Source: Xestospongia bergquistia (taxonomy: Eukaryota > Porifera > Demospongiae > Haplosclerida > Petrosiidae). From it: DNA of 64,000 nt. The translations under genes were made by a program, and so were the position numbers. The stretch lies in contig OZ014420.1 in assembly GCA_963965975.1 (NCBI GenBank), forward strand, positions 7,156,001 to 7,220,000. The letters run 5' to 3'. Numbering within the stretch: the first letter of the stretch is position 1; each line of letters starts with the position of its first letter. Below are positions 26,851 to 39,837 of the stretch, piece after piece. The notes beneath the pieces were generated by a model, which was not told the DNA's origin, did not search any database, and saw only the letters and a list, made by a program, of their open reading frames with translations.

Positions 26851-28865
26851 ATGGCTGTTAACTTTGGTACAGCGGCTGGTACTGATATTCCAATAGATCA
26901 TTTAGATTACAACTATATTGGTCAATGTAATAACTCGTCAGAAGTGGAGAAAATATTGACTGTATTGAGGTAACTATCCAGCTGTTCATGTATCTAATGT
27001 ATGCTCCTTTAAAATTACTTAATAATTGATTTTTAGTGCCTCGTTTGTAATATCAGGTGATAATATACATTTAACATATAATTGTGTGTGTGTTAGTACC
27101 TGATTTGGGATATCAGAAGAAATAGCTATAATATACAAGCTGTATGTCACTGTACAACCATCTCTCACTGGAGACCAGTAGTTACTATATAATGTCATAT
27201 TTTATATTTTAGATCAAGAAATGAAGGCTATTATCCCGACCTCATTGACATTACTGAGAAAAGACTACAAGAACTTAAACCAAACAGGTACATTCAATAT
27301 AATAACTATTAATTAACTATTAATTATTATTATAGTAAGTTATTAATAACTGATCAAAAAATAAAAAGAGCAGCTGAATTATCTACTGAACAATGGAGAG
27401 AATTAAAAAGTGATATTGATGTAAGTATGTGTCCATTTACTGTGGTATCTGTCCATTTATATGATAGCAATGGGAGAATGTAATGGCTCAAGAAGAGAGT
27501 GACATCAAAGATAAAATGGAGGAAGATACAAACTGCATACCTCCAGTTCGTACTACAGTCACTATTAACTCCAAATCTAAAGTACATTATTACATTTTAT
27601 ATTATGTAAATGTTAATTTATTAGAATATACCAACACGTTCTCAATCTAATCATATCAAGTCTACTGACTTTGCTGGTTGGGATAAATATGATGATACTG
27701 AAGTAAGAGTTGAAGAAGAAGTGAAGAAAAAAGAAAAGAATAGCGTCTCATTAGAACTAAGTGAAAGGGGTATGTGATGATTACATTGATGGTTAAATGG
27801 ATCGATAAAAGAATAGATTAATGGATGTATATTCGTATTTTATTTATAGAGACTAAATTAAGTGATAACGAGAAACAAAGACTTTCAGAAAGAGAGAGAG
27901 AAAAAGGAAATGAGGTGGGTGTGGCTTATAAATCCATCTCTATTCTGTTTGTATTAGGCGTTTAGATCTAGTGATTATGATGAAGCTCTGGTCTATTATA
28001 CTCGTAGTATTAAATTATGTCCATCAGCTGCAGCTTATAATAACAGAGCACTTACTTCACTCAAAGTTGGTAAATATATGGAGGCCATAACTGACTGTCA
28101 GGAGGCTTTAAATAAAGAACCTAATAATACTAAAGGTGGGTGTGGCTATTCATCCTTTTATTTTTTATTTGTCCATTTAGCTTTCTTGCGCCGAGCTACA
28201 GCACGAGATGCTCTCAAACAACATAAAGAAGCCATTGAAGATTTAGAAATAGTTTTAAAATTAGACCCAAATAATAAAAGAGCACAAGATTTACTTAATA
28301 AAATCAAGAAAGAGGAAGTCCCTGGTAATAAGGATGAAACAAAGGGTGGAGCTAAAGGCAAGAAAGGAAAAAGGATAATTATTGAAGAAGTTGACGACAA
28401 AACAGAAAGTGAAAAGAAGGAAGAGTCACCAGTTGAAGAAGTAAAGAGCACTGTAGACCACGTCCCTCTGACACACCCACCTGTTGATCACACCCCTCTA
28501 CCACCTCCTCCCTTACCATCTCATATACAATCTCTCAAAGATGATGGTAATAATTTATTTCGTACTGGACAATATGGCAGCGCTGCTGAGAAATATAGCG
28601 AAGCTATTCAACAGTTGAAAGCAGGTATATAGTTGATAATATCCTGAGATATACAATGTTTTACTAATGTTCTTTAGAGCCACATGATCATACTCAATCC
28701 TTAGCAACACTCCTTAGCAACAGAGCAGCATGTCATTTTAAAAATGGCGATTGTACTCGCTGTATCTCAGATGCAACTGAATCTATTAAATTATATCCAG
28801 TTAATTTGAAGGCATTTATGAGGAGAGCATTAGCTTATGAGACAATAGAAAAGTCAGTTATTATA

Positions 28866-28913
<48 letters not shown>

Positions 28914-30849
28914 TAATATAATACATTATAGATATCGACAAGCTTATAGCGACTATCAGGTAGCTCTGAGAATTGATGGACGAGTTGACAAGGCACGTGA
29001 AGCCTCCTCGAGGTAACAATGTACTATTGTTGTATTAAACTTTAAATATCTATTGTCAGGATAAAGGTTCTCCTACAAGATCAAGATGGTAGTAATTGGA
29101 AGGACTTCCTTCCAAAAAATTCTGATGCTGACAGAGTTACTGCTGCCCTTTTGTCAGCTGTAGCTCCACCTACTAATCACATAGCCCCTCCCACTAATGC
29201 TACGATTATTCCTACTTCGCAATCAATTCAGAGTAATGGACCCATTTCTGATAATGATCTTGTGTCCTCTGCTGACCCCACCTCCCTCCCTGTTATCACA
29301 TCAATGGCTTCAACTAGTGGACCGGATAGTACTAATGTCTCCCAAACCACACCCACCATCACCAGCACAACCTCATTAAATGGGAGTGGTCAAAAAGGTG
29401 CAACTGATGAATTTGAAGAATTTAAAAATAAAGGAAATTTGCTTGTCAAAAAGGTACAATTCATTTGTCCATTCATTTATCCATTTGTCCATTTTGTTAG
29501 GGTGATCACAAAGGAGCTATAGACTGTTATTCACATTGTATTTCACTATGTCCACTTGAAGTAGCTCCATATACTAACATAGCACTTTGTTATCTCAAAC
29601 TAAATGAAGTAAGAGACCACACCTACTAACTGACCTCTATTTCATCTACGTAGTTTGCATCTGCTGAGACCAGCTGTACTACAGCTTTAGAACTAGACTC
29701 TAATAATATTAAGGGACTTTATCGTAGAGCTATAGCTAGGAAGGTATACTGTACATATCTATTTCATATATTATTGTATTATATAGAGTCTTAACAAGTT
29801 AAAGGAAGCATTACAAGATCTTAAGACATTAATTAGACTGGAACCAGATAATAATAGTGCTATTAAAGAAGAGAAAGTTGTTCATGATTTGTATATGAAG
29901 GTACTATATGGACTCTACCCAGTATATCATTAGTATGTAATTTGAGTAGGAGTTAAGAGATTTGCAAGCTAAACAACATCAACAAGATGATATTGTTACT
30001 GAAAAGAAAAAATCTCTGCCTAAAAAATCAGCTAAAAAGAAATCTCCTAAACCTGATAATCCTCCTGTTGCTAAGGAACCACAAGACAAGCCCAAAGAGG
30101 TCAAAAGAAAGAAGGTATCAATTGAAGAGGTCACAGACGAGCAAGAACATCATGAGAAGAGGGAGGAGTCAACTCCTGTAATTACTAATGGAATGAGTGG
30201 GTGTTTAGCTGATATTAAACCTGAAAAGGTAGGACATGGATGGATGGACAGATAAGGAATGAATGGACACACAATTAAATTAAATGGACGTATCTAATTA
30301 TCATTTAGTTATCAACAAGTCAGTTCATTCAATTATGGAACAGTTTATCACATTCAGCATCACCATATGAATATGCTCACTTACTATTAAGAATACCTCC
30401 CTCTTTTCTCCCTCAAGGTGGGTGAGGTCTAAACTAACATCATAATGTATTATTAACTGTTTGTTATCAACAGTGATTACTAATAAATTGGAGGGACATA
30501 CCCTAACTGGAATTATTGCAGCTATTGATCAGTATATTATTAAGGAAGGTAGATACTACCTTTCCTATGTCCTAGCTCTCTCTCTCTCTCTCTCTCTCTC
30601 TCAAACACACACACAGGGTTATTTCATCCAGCATATAACATCCTACATTCAGTTAGTAAAGTACCTCGTTTCGATCTTGTCCTAATGTTCTTAAAAGATG
30701 ATGATAAATCAGGTATTATTATTATTATTGTATAATAAATATATTATATTTTCTTAATAGCTCTAAAGAGAATATTTACTTCTCTTCATTCAACTGTTGA
30801 TCTATCTAATGATATTGTGATTGAACTAGAACATATTTATAAAATATAA
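26851..30849 (+). CDS. SPAG1: SPAG1, TPR co-chaperone for axonemal dynein assembly
   Basis: About 19 exons join in frame to roughly 945 residues, close to human SPAG1 (926). The N-terminal block has IPIDHLDYNYIGQC and GYYPDLIDITEKRLQ. The first TPR set has EKGNEAFRSSDYDEALVYY and FLRRATARDALKQHKEAIED. A second set starts at about 28530 (DGNNLFRTGQYGSAAEKY) and a third at about 29400 (FKNKGNLLVKKGDHKGA). Lys/Glu-rich linkers separate them. The C-terminus (30309-30849) is an RPAP3_C domain: TSQFIQLWNSL, YEYAHLLLRIPPSFLPQV, then FLKDDDKSALKRIF. Human SPAG1 (DNAAF13) helps preassemble dynein arms with HSP90/R2TP in the cytoplasm. Introns carry (TTA)n, (CT)n and (CA)n tracts. The first ATG follows MRNIP by 97 bases. 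Confidence 0.95.
28870..28914. repeat. (TTA)n microsatellite in SPAG1 intron
   Basis: About fifteen TTA/ATT units occupy most of the short intron between the exons ending at 28852 and starting at 28932. Confidence 0.9.
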
Positions 30850-31948
30850 AATGTCAATTTGTTTTGTTAGTGATTTTTTTGTTATGTAATCTGATAATTG
30901 TTGACACAACTAACTATGTGAATACAGAGCACAACAATTTACATTACATCTGATAAGAAGACAGTTAGCATGATACTTCATTTAACATTATATACTACTA
31001 CTTATAATAATTATGTGATATGTGATAAAGTTGAGGTATCTAGTAACAATGTACCAGTATTGTTTATAATGTTGACAATAGTGTTGAATTTATTGGTACT
31101 TGTTTTGTACTCTATAATAATGATATTAAGAACTATAAGCTATAACAAATAAAAAAGATAGATCATTTTATGAATATGAGAACTGCAGTGACTTCAATAT
31201 GTGAACTAGAGGACTATATATTATAATAGCAATATCTACCACTTAATAACTAGAGGACTATATATTATAATTATATCTACCACTTAATAACTAGTGGACT
31301 ATATATTATAATTATATCTACCACTTAATAACTATAGGACTATATATTATTATTATATCTACCACTTAATAACATTAATTTCTTTTACTATAGATATGAC
31401 TGGTATTAAAGGAAACATTGATCCTATACAAATTTCTCTATGAAAATAAGAGATTAATCAATGTTAATTATAACTAATAAATGTTTATAGACTAAAATGT
31501 GAATTATATATGTTAGTATTTCATTGTCACTATTACATAATTTGTTAGTGTATAGTCTTAAGTTAGAAACAAAATACATTTCTCTTGCAATGAGGTTGCT
31601 ATAGTAACAATAGCACTGAGATAACATCAATGATAATGTTTGGGATGGGTAAGTACTCTCATATATACTGTTAATTTTCCAGATCTACTATTATGACCAA
31701 TCCAGTCTATATGAACCATGAATTATTGAATGAATCAGTCACTATTATCTCAGGGGTACTCCTCTAATTACTAATGATAATGAAGTAATGATTAGTGAAA
31801 GAGCCCTAACATGTTTAATTAAAGTCATGAGTACATTGAATATAATTATTTATTGGGCGTATCCCTTTCTATTTGTTTATACTTGTTATTATAAGTAAGT
31901 ACTTATTAATGACTATTATATATTAAATATTCAGTTATCTTTATAGAT
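30850..31948. other. Intergenic region SPAG1 to EGF-like gene 1
   Basis: About 1.1 kb of AT-rich sequence without a supported exon. It contains a 41-base tandem repeat at 31204-31372. A 60-codon hydrophobic open frame at 30970-31152 has no similarity I recognise and is not called. Confidence 0.6.
31204..31372. repeat. 41-44 bp tandem repeat, four copies
   Basis: Units start at about 31204, 31248, 31289 and 31330. Each contains GGACTATATATTATA and ends with CTACCACTTAATAAC. The first unit is a few bases longer. Confidence 0.9.
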
Positions 31949-33598
31949 ATGTCTAATAAATTGTGGATTAGTATTTCATTGCTGTTTCTTACATACTCAC
32001 CATTAATGGTGATAGGACAATCATCATGTCCTCTACCTACAGTAGATGATATAGAGATGGAGTTAATTGATCTACTTCTTGATGCAGACTCAGGAGGAGG
32101 ACCATATAATCCTACTGTATCATCATATCAGTATACTTGTCTTGCTCAAGGATCAACTAAAGATACTTATCGTAGAGTATCTATTATAGCTACATTTACT
32201 TCTAAGAGTGGACAATCTTCACAAACACAACACTTTCAGTTAGAGTGTCCAAGTGGTACATGGAGTGCAGTAACTAATGATGGTTTTGGTATTCCTCCCT
32301 CAAATCCAATGCTAAGAACTGACTGTTTTAATTGTGTATTGGAAAAAATTGGTGGTGATTCTAATCATTGTTTAGGTAAGTTAATAATATATATTTGAAA
32401 TTTGAATAGATTGTAACTATTCCTTTTATAGCGTGTGTGTCTGAGTGTAACTATGGATCAGGAAGATGTACATCAAATAGTCCTGTAGTCTGTTGTCCAT
32501 TCTTTGGTTTTGATAATATGTGTACTACATCATGTCCAACTAACTATGCTGCCAGTGTTGATACTAACTTTACATGTGGTAAGTAAACTAGTATATATCT
32601 AATATATTGATCCTATACTATACAGTCTGTAATCATACCTGTAGTCCTGGTGAAGTTGCTAACGCTACATGTAATGGATGTGATCTGAATGATATCTGTC
32701 TACGAGATATGCCTTGTCAAAATGGAGGATCATGTATATTATTATCTGCCCCTGATGATTACACATGTGATTGTAGTGGTACTGGATATATTGGTACTAA
32801 CTGTACTGGTGAGTTAATAGTCTAGTAGAGTAATAGTTATTAATAATAGTTAAGCCAGTGTCAGTGATCTTTATGGAGTATCATGCAATGTACAATATAA
32901 AAATTCGTTTTTTTCTTTTACACACAGTTGTCTGTAACTATACCTGTGGTCCTGGTGAAGTTGTTAATGCTACATGTAATGGATGTGATCTGACAGATAT
33001 CTGTCTACGAGATATGCCTTGTCAAAATGGAGGATCATGTCTATTATTATCTGCCCCTGATAATTACACATGTAATTGTAGTGGTACTGGATATATTGGT
33101 ACTAACTGTACTGGTGAGTGAAGAAAGTAGACAATAGATCATCTCAATATTTATCTATTATTTTTGACAGAGATTACTCCATCATCTGTTCTCTTATCCT
33201 CTTCCACTACTCCCTCATCTACTCCATCATCTCCCTCTCCCTCACCTCTTTCATCCTCATACTCACCTCCTCCCTCAACATCACTTATTACATCCATGAC
33301 ATTAGTGACTCCATCAACAACAGACAAACCACCACCAGGAATTATAGCAGGTACTAATTGCTTTAATAATATGATATAAGTCTTTACTCTCTCTCTCTCT
33401 CTCTTTAATAGCAATTGTTATTGGTACTATGTTTGGTATATTACTACTATTATTATTAATACTATTAGCTGTTATTATATATCTTATGTATAAATATGGT
33501 CCCAGCAGTAAAAGGGTATGTTAATATAACCACACCCACATTATTATATTATTTATTGTATTCTTTAGAAAGTTAATCCAAAATCTCGACAACTTTAA
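31949..33598 (+). CDS. EGF-like single-pass membrane protein, tandem copy 1
   Basis: Seven exons (31949-32375, 32432-32578, 32626-32808, 32928-33113, 33171-33350, 33412-33515, 33569-33598) join in frame to 418 residues. A signal peptide (LWISISLLFLTYSPLMVIG) leads into an unfamiliar domain of about 115 residues that starts SSCPLPTVDDIE and has four cysteines. A Cys-rich segment follows (VCCPFFGFDNMCTTSCP). Two nearly identical EGF-like modules then appear, each in its own exon (DICLRDMPCQNGGSC). A Ser/Thr/Pro stalk, a transmembrane helix (about 375-400) and a short basic tail (YGPSSKRKVNPKSRQL) complete it. The first five introns are all phase 1, so the modules can be duplicated without frameshift. 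A type I surface protein is clear; the ligand and role are unknown. Confidence 0.85.
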
Positions 33599-34216
33599 TT
33601 AGTAATAAAATATAATATAATGAACACATTTAATTTATGACACTTTTCTGCTATTCTTTATATTATAAATATTTATAGTTTCTGCGCATTTTCACTTCAA
33701 GTATGAAAACATGAGAGTATGGACATGAGACTAGTCTACTGTTCCATATGTCAAACTTTATATATCTATCAACATTAACAATAATAAGTATCATAATATA
33801 ACAAGATCAATTATGTTGATTGTGTAATTATGATGTTATTGAATTGTGTGTTTATACTATAAACTGGTCAGTCTAGTTACAAAAACTTGTTATATTGTTA
33901 TCTTATTTAGTAGTCTATAAACAGCTGTATCATTACAAACATATTAGTGTTGTTGTTAATGCTTTTGCCAATTATGATGTCATAATTTATATCAATGACT
34001 ATAATTGGAAAGTGTTATTAGATTTAGTAACTAATATAAGTTTTGTTTTACTACATTTGGCATAAGGGTATGTTATGAAACCATATTATATTCAATTATA
34101 TCCGTTTACAAAATGAAAACAGTAGATGCAGTTATAACACTTCAGATGAACACATACTCGTGTATATATATATTGTAGTAAACATATTTAGTACTAGTAA
34201 TTCAGTGAGTAGAAAG
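33599..34216. other. Intergenic region between the two EGF-like genes
   Basis: No exon is seen. The segment near 33703-33732, with GAGAGTATGGACATGAGAC, is repeated near 35870-35902 after the second gene, so the duplication unit includes 3' flanking DNA. Confidence 0.6.
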
Positions 34217-35721
34217 ATGAAGCTATCTCTATCATCAGTTATATTGATAATAATGCTACCATTAACTATAGGACAGACATCATGTCCTCTACCTACAGTA
34301 GCTGAGATAGAGAGGGAGTTGATTCAATTACTTATTCAAGCAGATGGAGCAGGATCATATGCTCCTAACGTATTATCATATAATTTCACTTGTCTTGCTC
34401 AAGGATCAACTAGAGATACTTATCGTAGAGTATCTATTATAGCTACATTTACTCCTAACAATGGAGTTGCTGAACGAACAGAACACTTTCAGTTAGAGTG
34501 TTCAAGTGGTACATGGAGTGCAAGAACTAATGATGGTTTTGGTACTCCTCCCTCAAATCCAATGCTAAGAACTGATTGTCTTACTTGTGTACCTGAAAAT
34601 CTTGGTGGTGATTCTAACCATTGTTTAGGTAAAGTTATTATCATTATTATAACTGTAGATATTATTATTATATTATAAATAGAGTGTAGTGCAACTTGTA
34701 GGAATATGGGACAAGGAAGTTGTGTATCATCTGCTACAGATTGTTGTCCATTCTTTGGTCTTGATAATATGTGTACTACATCATGTCCAACTAACTATGC
34801 TGCCAGTGCTGATACTAACTTTACATGTGGTAAGTAAACTAGTATATATCTAATATATTGATCCTATACTATATAGTCTGTAACTATACCTGTGGTCCTG
34901 GTGAAGTTGCTAACACTACATGTAATGGATGTGATCTGAATGATATCTGTCTACGAGATATGCCTTGTCAAAATGGAGGATTATGTATATTATTATCTGC
35001 CCCTGATAATTACACATGTAATTGTAGTGGTACTGGATATATTGGTATTAACTGTACTGGTAAGTTTAGTAGAATAATAGTTATTAATAAAGTTAAACCA
35101 TGATTTTTACGGAGTACCATGCAATGTATAATTTAAGAATTTGTTGTTTTTTACACATAGTTGTCTGTAACTATACCTGTGGTCCTGGTGAAGTTGCTAG
35201 CGCTACATGTAATGGATGTGATCTGACTGATATCTGTCTACGAGATACGCCTTGTCAAAATGGAGGATCATGTGTATTATTATCTGCCCCTGATAATTAC
35301 ACATGTGATTGTAGTGGTACTGGATATATTGGTACTAACTGTACTGGTGAGTGAAGAAAGTAGACAATAGATCATCTCAATATTTATCTATTATTTTTGA
35401 CAGAGATTATTCCCTCATCTACAACACCAGTGACTCCATCAACAACAGACATACCTACAGATGATACTAGAGATGATATTAATCCAAAAATTATAGCAGG
35501 TACTATTTATTATAATAGTAATATATAAGTCCTCACTCTCTCTTTCTCTTTATATAGTGATTATTGCTATTATCATTGGTATATTATTACTATTAATAAT
35601 ATTAGCTGTTATCATATATCTTATGTATAGATATGGTCCCTGCAGTAAAAGGAAGGTACATCAATAACCACACCCATATATTATATTATATATTCTTTTT
35701 ATGACATAGAGAGTTGTGTAA
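34217..35721 (+). CDS. EGF-like single-pass membrane protein, tandem copy 2
   Basis: Seven exons (34217-34628, 34683-34829, 34877-35059, 35161-35346, 35404-35499, 35558-35655, 35710-35721) join in frame to 377 residues. The order is that of copy 1: signal peptide (MKLSLSSVILIIMLPLTIG), SCPLPTVAEIE domain, Cys-rich segment, two EGF-like exons, a much shorter Thr/Pro stalk, a transmembrane helix (IIGILLLLIILAVIIYLMY) and a very short basic tail. The 5' exon differs at many positions from copy 1, while the EGF exons and the introns around them are almost identical. The final coding exon has only four codons. If the donor at 35656 is not used, translation stops three codons later. The start at 34217 is preferred over an upstream in-frame ATG at 34160 because it begins directly with the signal peptide. 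Confidence 0.85.
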
Positions 35722-36057
35722 TATTTATTATCAGATGAAGAATATTGACAATTTTATTACTCCTTCAATTTAATTAATTTAATTAATGTATGATTTATTT
35801 TAAAGTTACATATCTTGTTATATTAATATTATTTGTGTTCTTTGTAATTTGTATAGTTTAAATATGAAATAATGAGAGTATGAGAGTATGGACATGAGAC
35901 TTACATATTATGTCACTCTAAGTAATACAGTTCAGTTAGCAGTAGTACTTTCTGTTAAACTCTTTATATATTACATGTAATGAAAGATACACATTAGATT
36001 AGTTATGTAGAGTATCATCTTGTACATTATATTATTATATAAACTAGTAATTGACAA

Positions 36058-36440
36058 TGTCATCTACCAATAGTAACTGTTATAGAGAGTGGATGGAATG
36101 CTCTACTTCTTAATACAGATGCAAATAATGTTGTAGGATTATATAATGCTACAGTATCATCAGTTTACTTGTCTTACTCAAGGATCAACTAGAGATATTT
36201 ATTACAGTGTGTCTATTATAGCTACATTTACTCCTAACAATGGAAAATTTGAATAAAGACAACACTTTCAGTTAACATACAGTCCTAATAATATATGGAG
36301 TGCAGTAACTGATGATGTTCCTCCCTCAAATCCAATAGAAAGAAGAGACTGCTTTATAAGTGTACCTAATAACCTTAAAGATTATTCTAACCATTATTTA
36401 GATGAAGTTACCATCATTATTATAATTGTAGATACTATTA
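36058..36440 (+). pseudogene. Decayed third copy of the EGF-like gene, first exon and intron start
   Basis: The sequence aligns by eye to exon 1 of the two preceding genes: AAGGATCAACTAGAGATA, TCTATTATAGCTACATTTAC and CCTCCCTCAAATCCAAT are all shared. It carries an in-frame stop after the TNNGKFE-like segment, small deletions, and an altered splice donor (TTAGATGAAG where the intact genes have TTAGGTAAAG). The intron 1 sequence that follows is still recognisable, so this arose by genomic duplication and not by retroposition. The downstream exons are absent. Confidence 0.85.
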
Positions 36441-36618
36441 TTAATTTATAAATAGAATATTCTTAATGTTTTATCATTGGGTGACATTAACTGACATTAC
36501 AATAACATCAGTTAATTGTATTAGATTACCATTTTTAGCTAATTATAAAGCAGTTACATCTGAGGGTTGCTAACAATACTCTATTATTAAATATTAATTG
36601 ACATTATTAAGTTATTTA

Positions 36619-39600
36619 TTATGCACTGTATGTTCTATTAGTTAGACTAGATCCTATTCTGGAAGATGATGGACTGTTACTAAAATATTTATGATCTGGA
36701 GACTCAGACCCATTCCGTACAATAAACTCAGATTCATGCTGCTCTTCATCTTGACTTGATGTTTCAATATATTGTCTTTCTTCAAGTCGACTTTTACGTC
36801 CATTGTCTGCTCCATAATTGTCTAAATTCATTGATGAGCTTGAAGTTGATGGATGATGTTGAGATAGTGACACTTCACTCTCAACTTGACCAGCTTCGTA
36901 TGAACTTTCTTCTTTATTGGTAACTAAATTCTGGACATAGCTCTTAGCTCTATCTAATATTGTCTGCAAATATTCTCTTATTTCACTATCACTCTCTAAT
37001 AAAGAACTATTAGATGGTTCATTCTCAATATCATTGTTGTTATGTACTCGTTTCATTGCTCCTGTTAGTGCTGTATGGACTAAACTAGATGCAATGTGGA
37101 ATAATTCATTGTTAGAGATAGATGGTTCCTCAGAAGGGGGTTGAATATCAGCATGCTCATCTGAAGTGGATTGGGTTTCTGGATGTTCTTTTGATGTTTC
37201 AACATTTAGAGCTGAGTCCTCAGGTGAAGTAGATGTTTCAGGATTTTCAAACTGAATATCAGCATGCTCATCTGAAGTGGATTGGGTTTCTGGATGTTCC
37301 TTTGATGCTTCAACATTTGTAGCAGGTGAAGTAGATGTTTCAGGATTTTCAGACTGAATATCAGCATGCTCATCTGAAATGGATTGGGTTTCTGGATGTT
37401 CCTTTGATGCTTCAACATTTGTAGCTGAGTGCTCAGGTGAGGTAGATATTTCAGGATTTTCAGACTGATGTTCAAGAGATTGACTATCAGCATGAGTGGA
37501 TTGAGTTTCTGGATGTTTCTCTGTAGCTTCAAGATTTAAGATGGAATGTTCAGATTGTGTTTGGGAATGCTCAGACTGAGGTTGAGTCTTGGGATGCTTG
37601 TCTGGAGTGGATTGGGTTTCAGGATATTCTTCAGTAGCTGGGTCTTCAAGATTTGCAGTTGTATTATTCTCTAGTGAAATGACTTGGGTTTCAAAATGTT
37701 CAGATTTATGCTCAGGAGATTGTATCTCAGAATGCCTGCATGGAGAGGACTGAGTTTCTGGATTGTTTTCTAGAAGATGCTCTGATTCTGAAGTAGAAGA
37801 TCGAGTTTTTTCTTTGTTTGATTGGATCTCAGACTCAGACTCAGAAGTTGAATGAGTCTCAGGACTTTCGTTGTGGTATTCTAAAGCGGAAGTATCATTT
37901 TTAGTGGGTGTGGTCTTTGAGGGTTGATGAGTATTAGAAGACAGGACAGAACTATCACCTTGATTATGAAGGGGTGTGGTTTCAACAGACGATGCAGTGT
38001 GACTTTGTGATTCAAAATCAGAAGCATATGTATTTTCATTTTCATCTTCAAAGTCATCATCTTCAAAGTCATCTTGATACTCTTCGACTTGTACTAACGA
38101 CTGTTTTAATGGATGTCCCTGCTGATCTTCATGTAATGGGTGTCCTTGTTGATCTATATCTAATGGGTGTCCCTGCTGATCTTCATGTAATGGGTGTCCT
38201 TGTTGATCTATATCTAATGGATGTTCCTGCTGATCTTCATGTAACGGGTGTCCTTGTTGATCATTATCTAATGGGTGTCCCTGCTGATCTTCATGTAATG
38301 GGTGTTCCTGCCAATCTCTATCTAATGGGTGTCCCTGCTGATCTTCATGTAATGGGTGTCCCTGTTGATCTTTATCTAATATATGTCCCTGCTGATCTTT
38401 ATCTAGTGGGTTTGTTATATCTTTATGTAATACATCAGGTGTCAATAAGTCACTGTGTAGTTCCTATTATTATTAACTATTATGTACACTGATGAACTAT
38501 AATGTATTATACCTTAGATTTAGAAGGTTTAGATGATCTTTTTGATCTTAGTTCACAAAGATAACAAGGCTTGCCTCCATTAACTTGAAGCAGACGAAAA
38601 TGTGCTGATTTTCCTCCAACCATTTGTCCTGGATAATGTTTATATTCACAACATGAACTAAGTCGACAGTTAATCATGCCATCAATATACATGGATAATC
38701 CCAGGGGCATCCCATAATGACGTCGAGAGAAGATAGTGAATTCATCTAGTAAGATTGCCGAATACTTGAACATTTATAGATAAGGACTTACCATTAGGTT
38801 GTAAATGTCCTTCAAACAGACATATTGTGTTTCCTCCACAATGCTGTTGATCTGCTTTGACTTTAGCATGGTAAGGTGACCTCACATTAACTCCACTCCC
38901 AAGATAACAAAATCTCATACAAACATTAGTATGAATTTTATCATTGATGGGCAGACTGATTCCTGTACCACTTGGAGCAGTCTAGGAATGGAAATGTCAG
39001 TATGTGATTGAGTCCATGAGACTTACCTGAGGTCGTTTAATGCGGCTTGTTCTAATTCTCATGTTTGTAGTATTTTTTGGACGAGGAGCTGAAGGTAGGC
39101 GTGGCCTCAAATAAGGACTGATGTAATAATTAGGTAATGATTTAGATGCAGTCACATGATGAACCATGTGATTTAACTCTTCAAACTGCTTTTGTGAGAG
39201 CTGGAGTTGCTCTTGCCGCTTGAAAAGGGTTCCTGAAAGTTGTGGAGGATGGGTGTGAGTAGGGTTAAGATGAGCCACACCCATAGGATTACATGACTGA
39301 TACTATATATAGCATATAGTATATTACATCATTAAAATAATAAAAAAATATTACCTTTATTTTTTCAGCCATTTCAAATTTTGAAAGTTGATCCATTTTC
39401 TTTTTCAATTCACCACGTCTTTTTCTCTGCAGGTGATCATGTGACTAGTCATGTGACAACAATAAAGGTATACCTCTAGTTCTACAGCCTTTTTAACAAG
39501 AGCCTCTGTCATGAGATGTTTTGATCTGATCTTATGTTCTTCATGAAGATGATGACGTCTTATGCTCTCCTCATCCAATATCTGTCCATCACGTGTGATC

Positions 39601-39837
39601 TAAATGGTGAGATAGTTTATAAATGGACAAGAAAATATGGACAAAGGGTACATGAAATAGATGAATACTTACTAAACCCATTCTTTGCAGATATTTTCTT
39701 TTTTCAGGACTTCCAAAAAATCCTGCCAAGTTTTCATCTGTTAAACTGTTATAGCGTTCTAAAGGACTACAAAAACAATGTTAAAGACATCTCCATTTAA
39801 TATCAGAGCTCACTGACCCTGCTGGTTTAGCCTGCAT
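36619..39837 (-). CDS. ERICH3: Glutamate-rich protein 3 (DUF4590)
   Basis: Eight exons (39818-39837, 39673-39766, 39475-39599, 39355-39427, 39027-39302, 38792-38981, 38513-38745, 36619-38463) join in frame to 951 residues. The N-terminus has YNSLTDENLAGFFGSPEKRK and KYLQRMGL, as in vertebrate ERICH3. The conserved core (DUF4590) follows, with ADQQHCGGNTICLFEG, FTIFSRRHYGMPLGL and RLSSCCEYKHYPG, then a Cys pair PCYLCE. The large last exon is low complexity. It starts with an 18-residue tandem repeat containing DQQGHPL, then an acidic region, and then repeated PETQSTSDEHADIQ-type units. Human ERICH3 is neuronal and cilium-associated in current reports; its biochemical role is unclear. The first two exons lie in a duplicated segment whose other copy is broken. 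Confidence 0.92.
38104..38412 (-). repeat. 54-bp (18-codon) in-frame coding repeat of ERICH3
   Basis: Alternating 27-base half-units encode HEDQQGHPL and DIDQQGHPL. About eleven half-units occur with few substitutions, all in frame, at the start of the last ERICH3 exon. Confidence 0.9.

Noticed and set aside
30970-31152. 60-codon open frame with a possible membrane segment
   Set aside because: No similarity, no introns and no partner features; not distinguishable from random AT-rich sequence.
33151-33414. 87-codon acidic open frame on the minus strand
   Set aside because: Antisense shadow of the Ser/Thr/Pro stalk exon of the EGF-like gene.
37974-38492. 172-codon plus-strand open frame rich in DLYLMGVP repeats
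   Set aside because: Antisense translation of the ERICH3 in-frame repeat.
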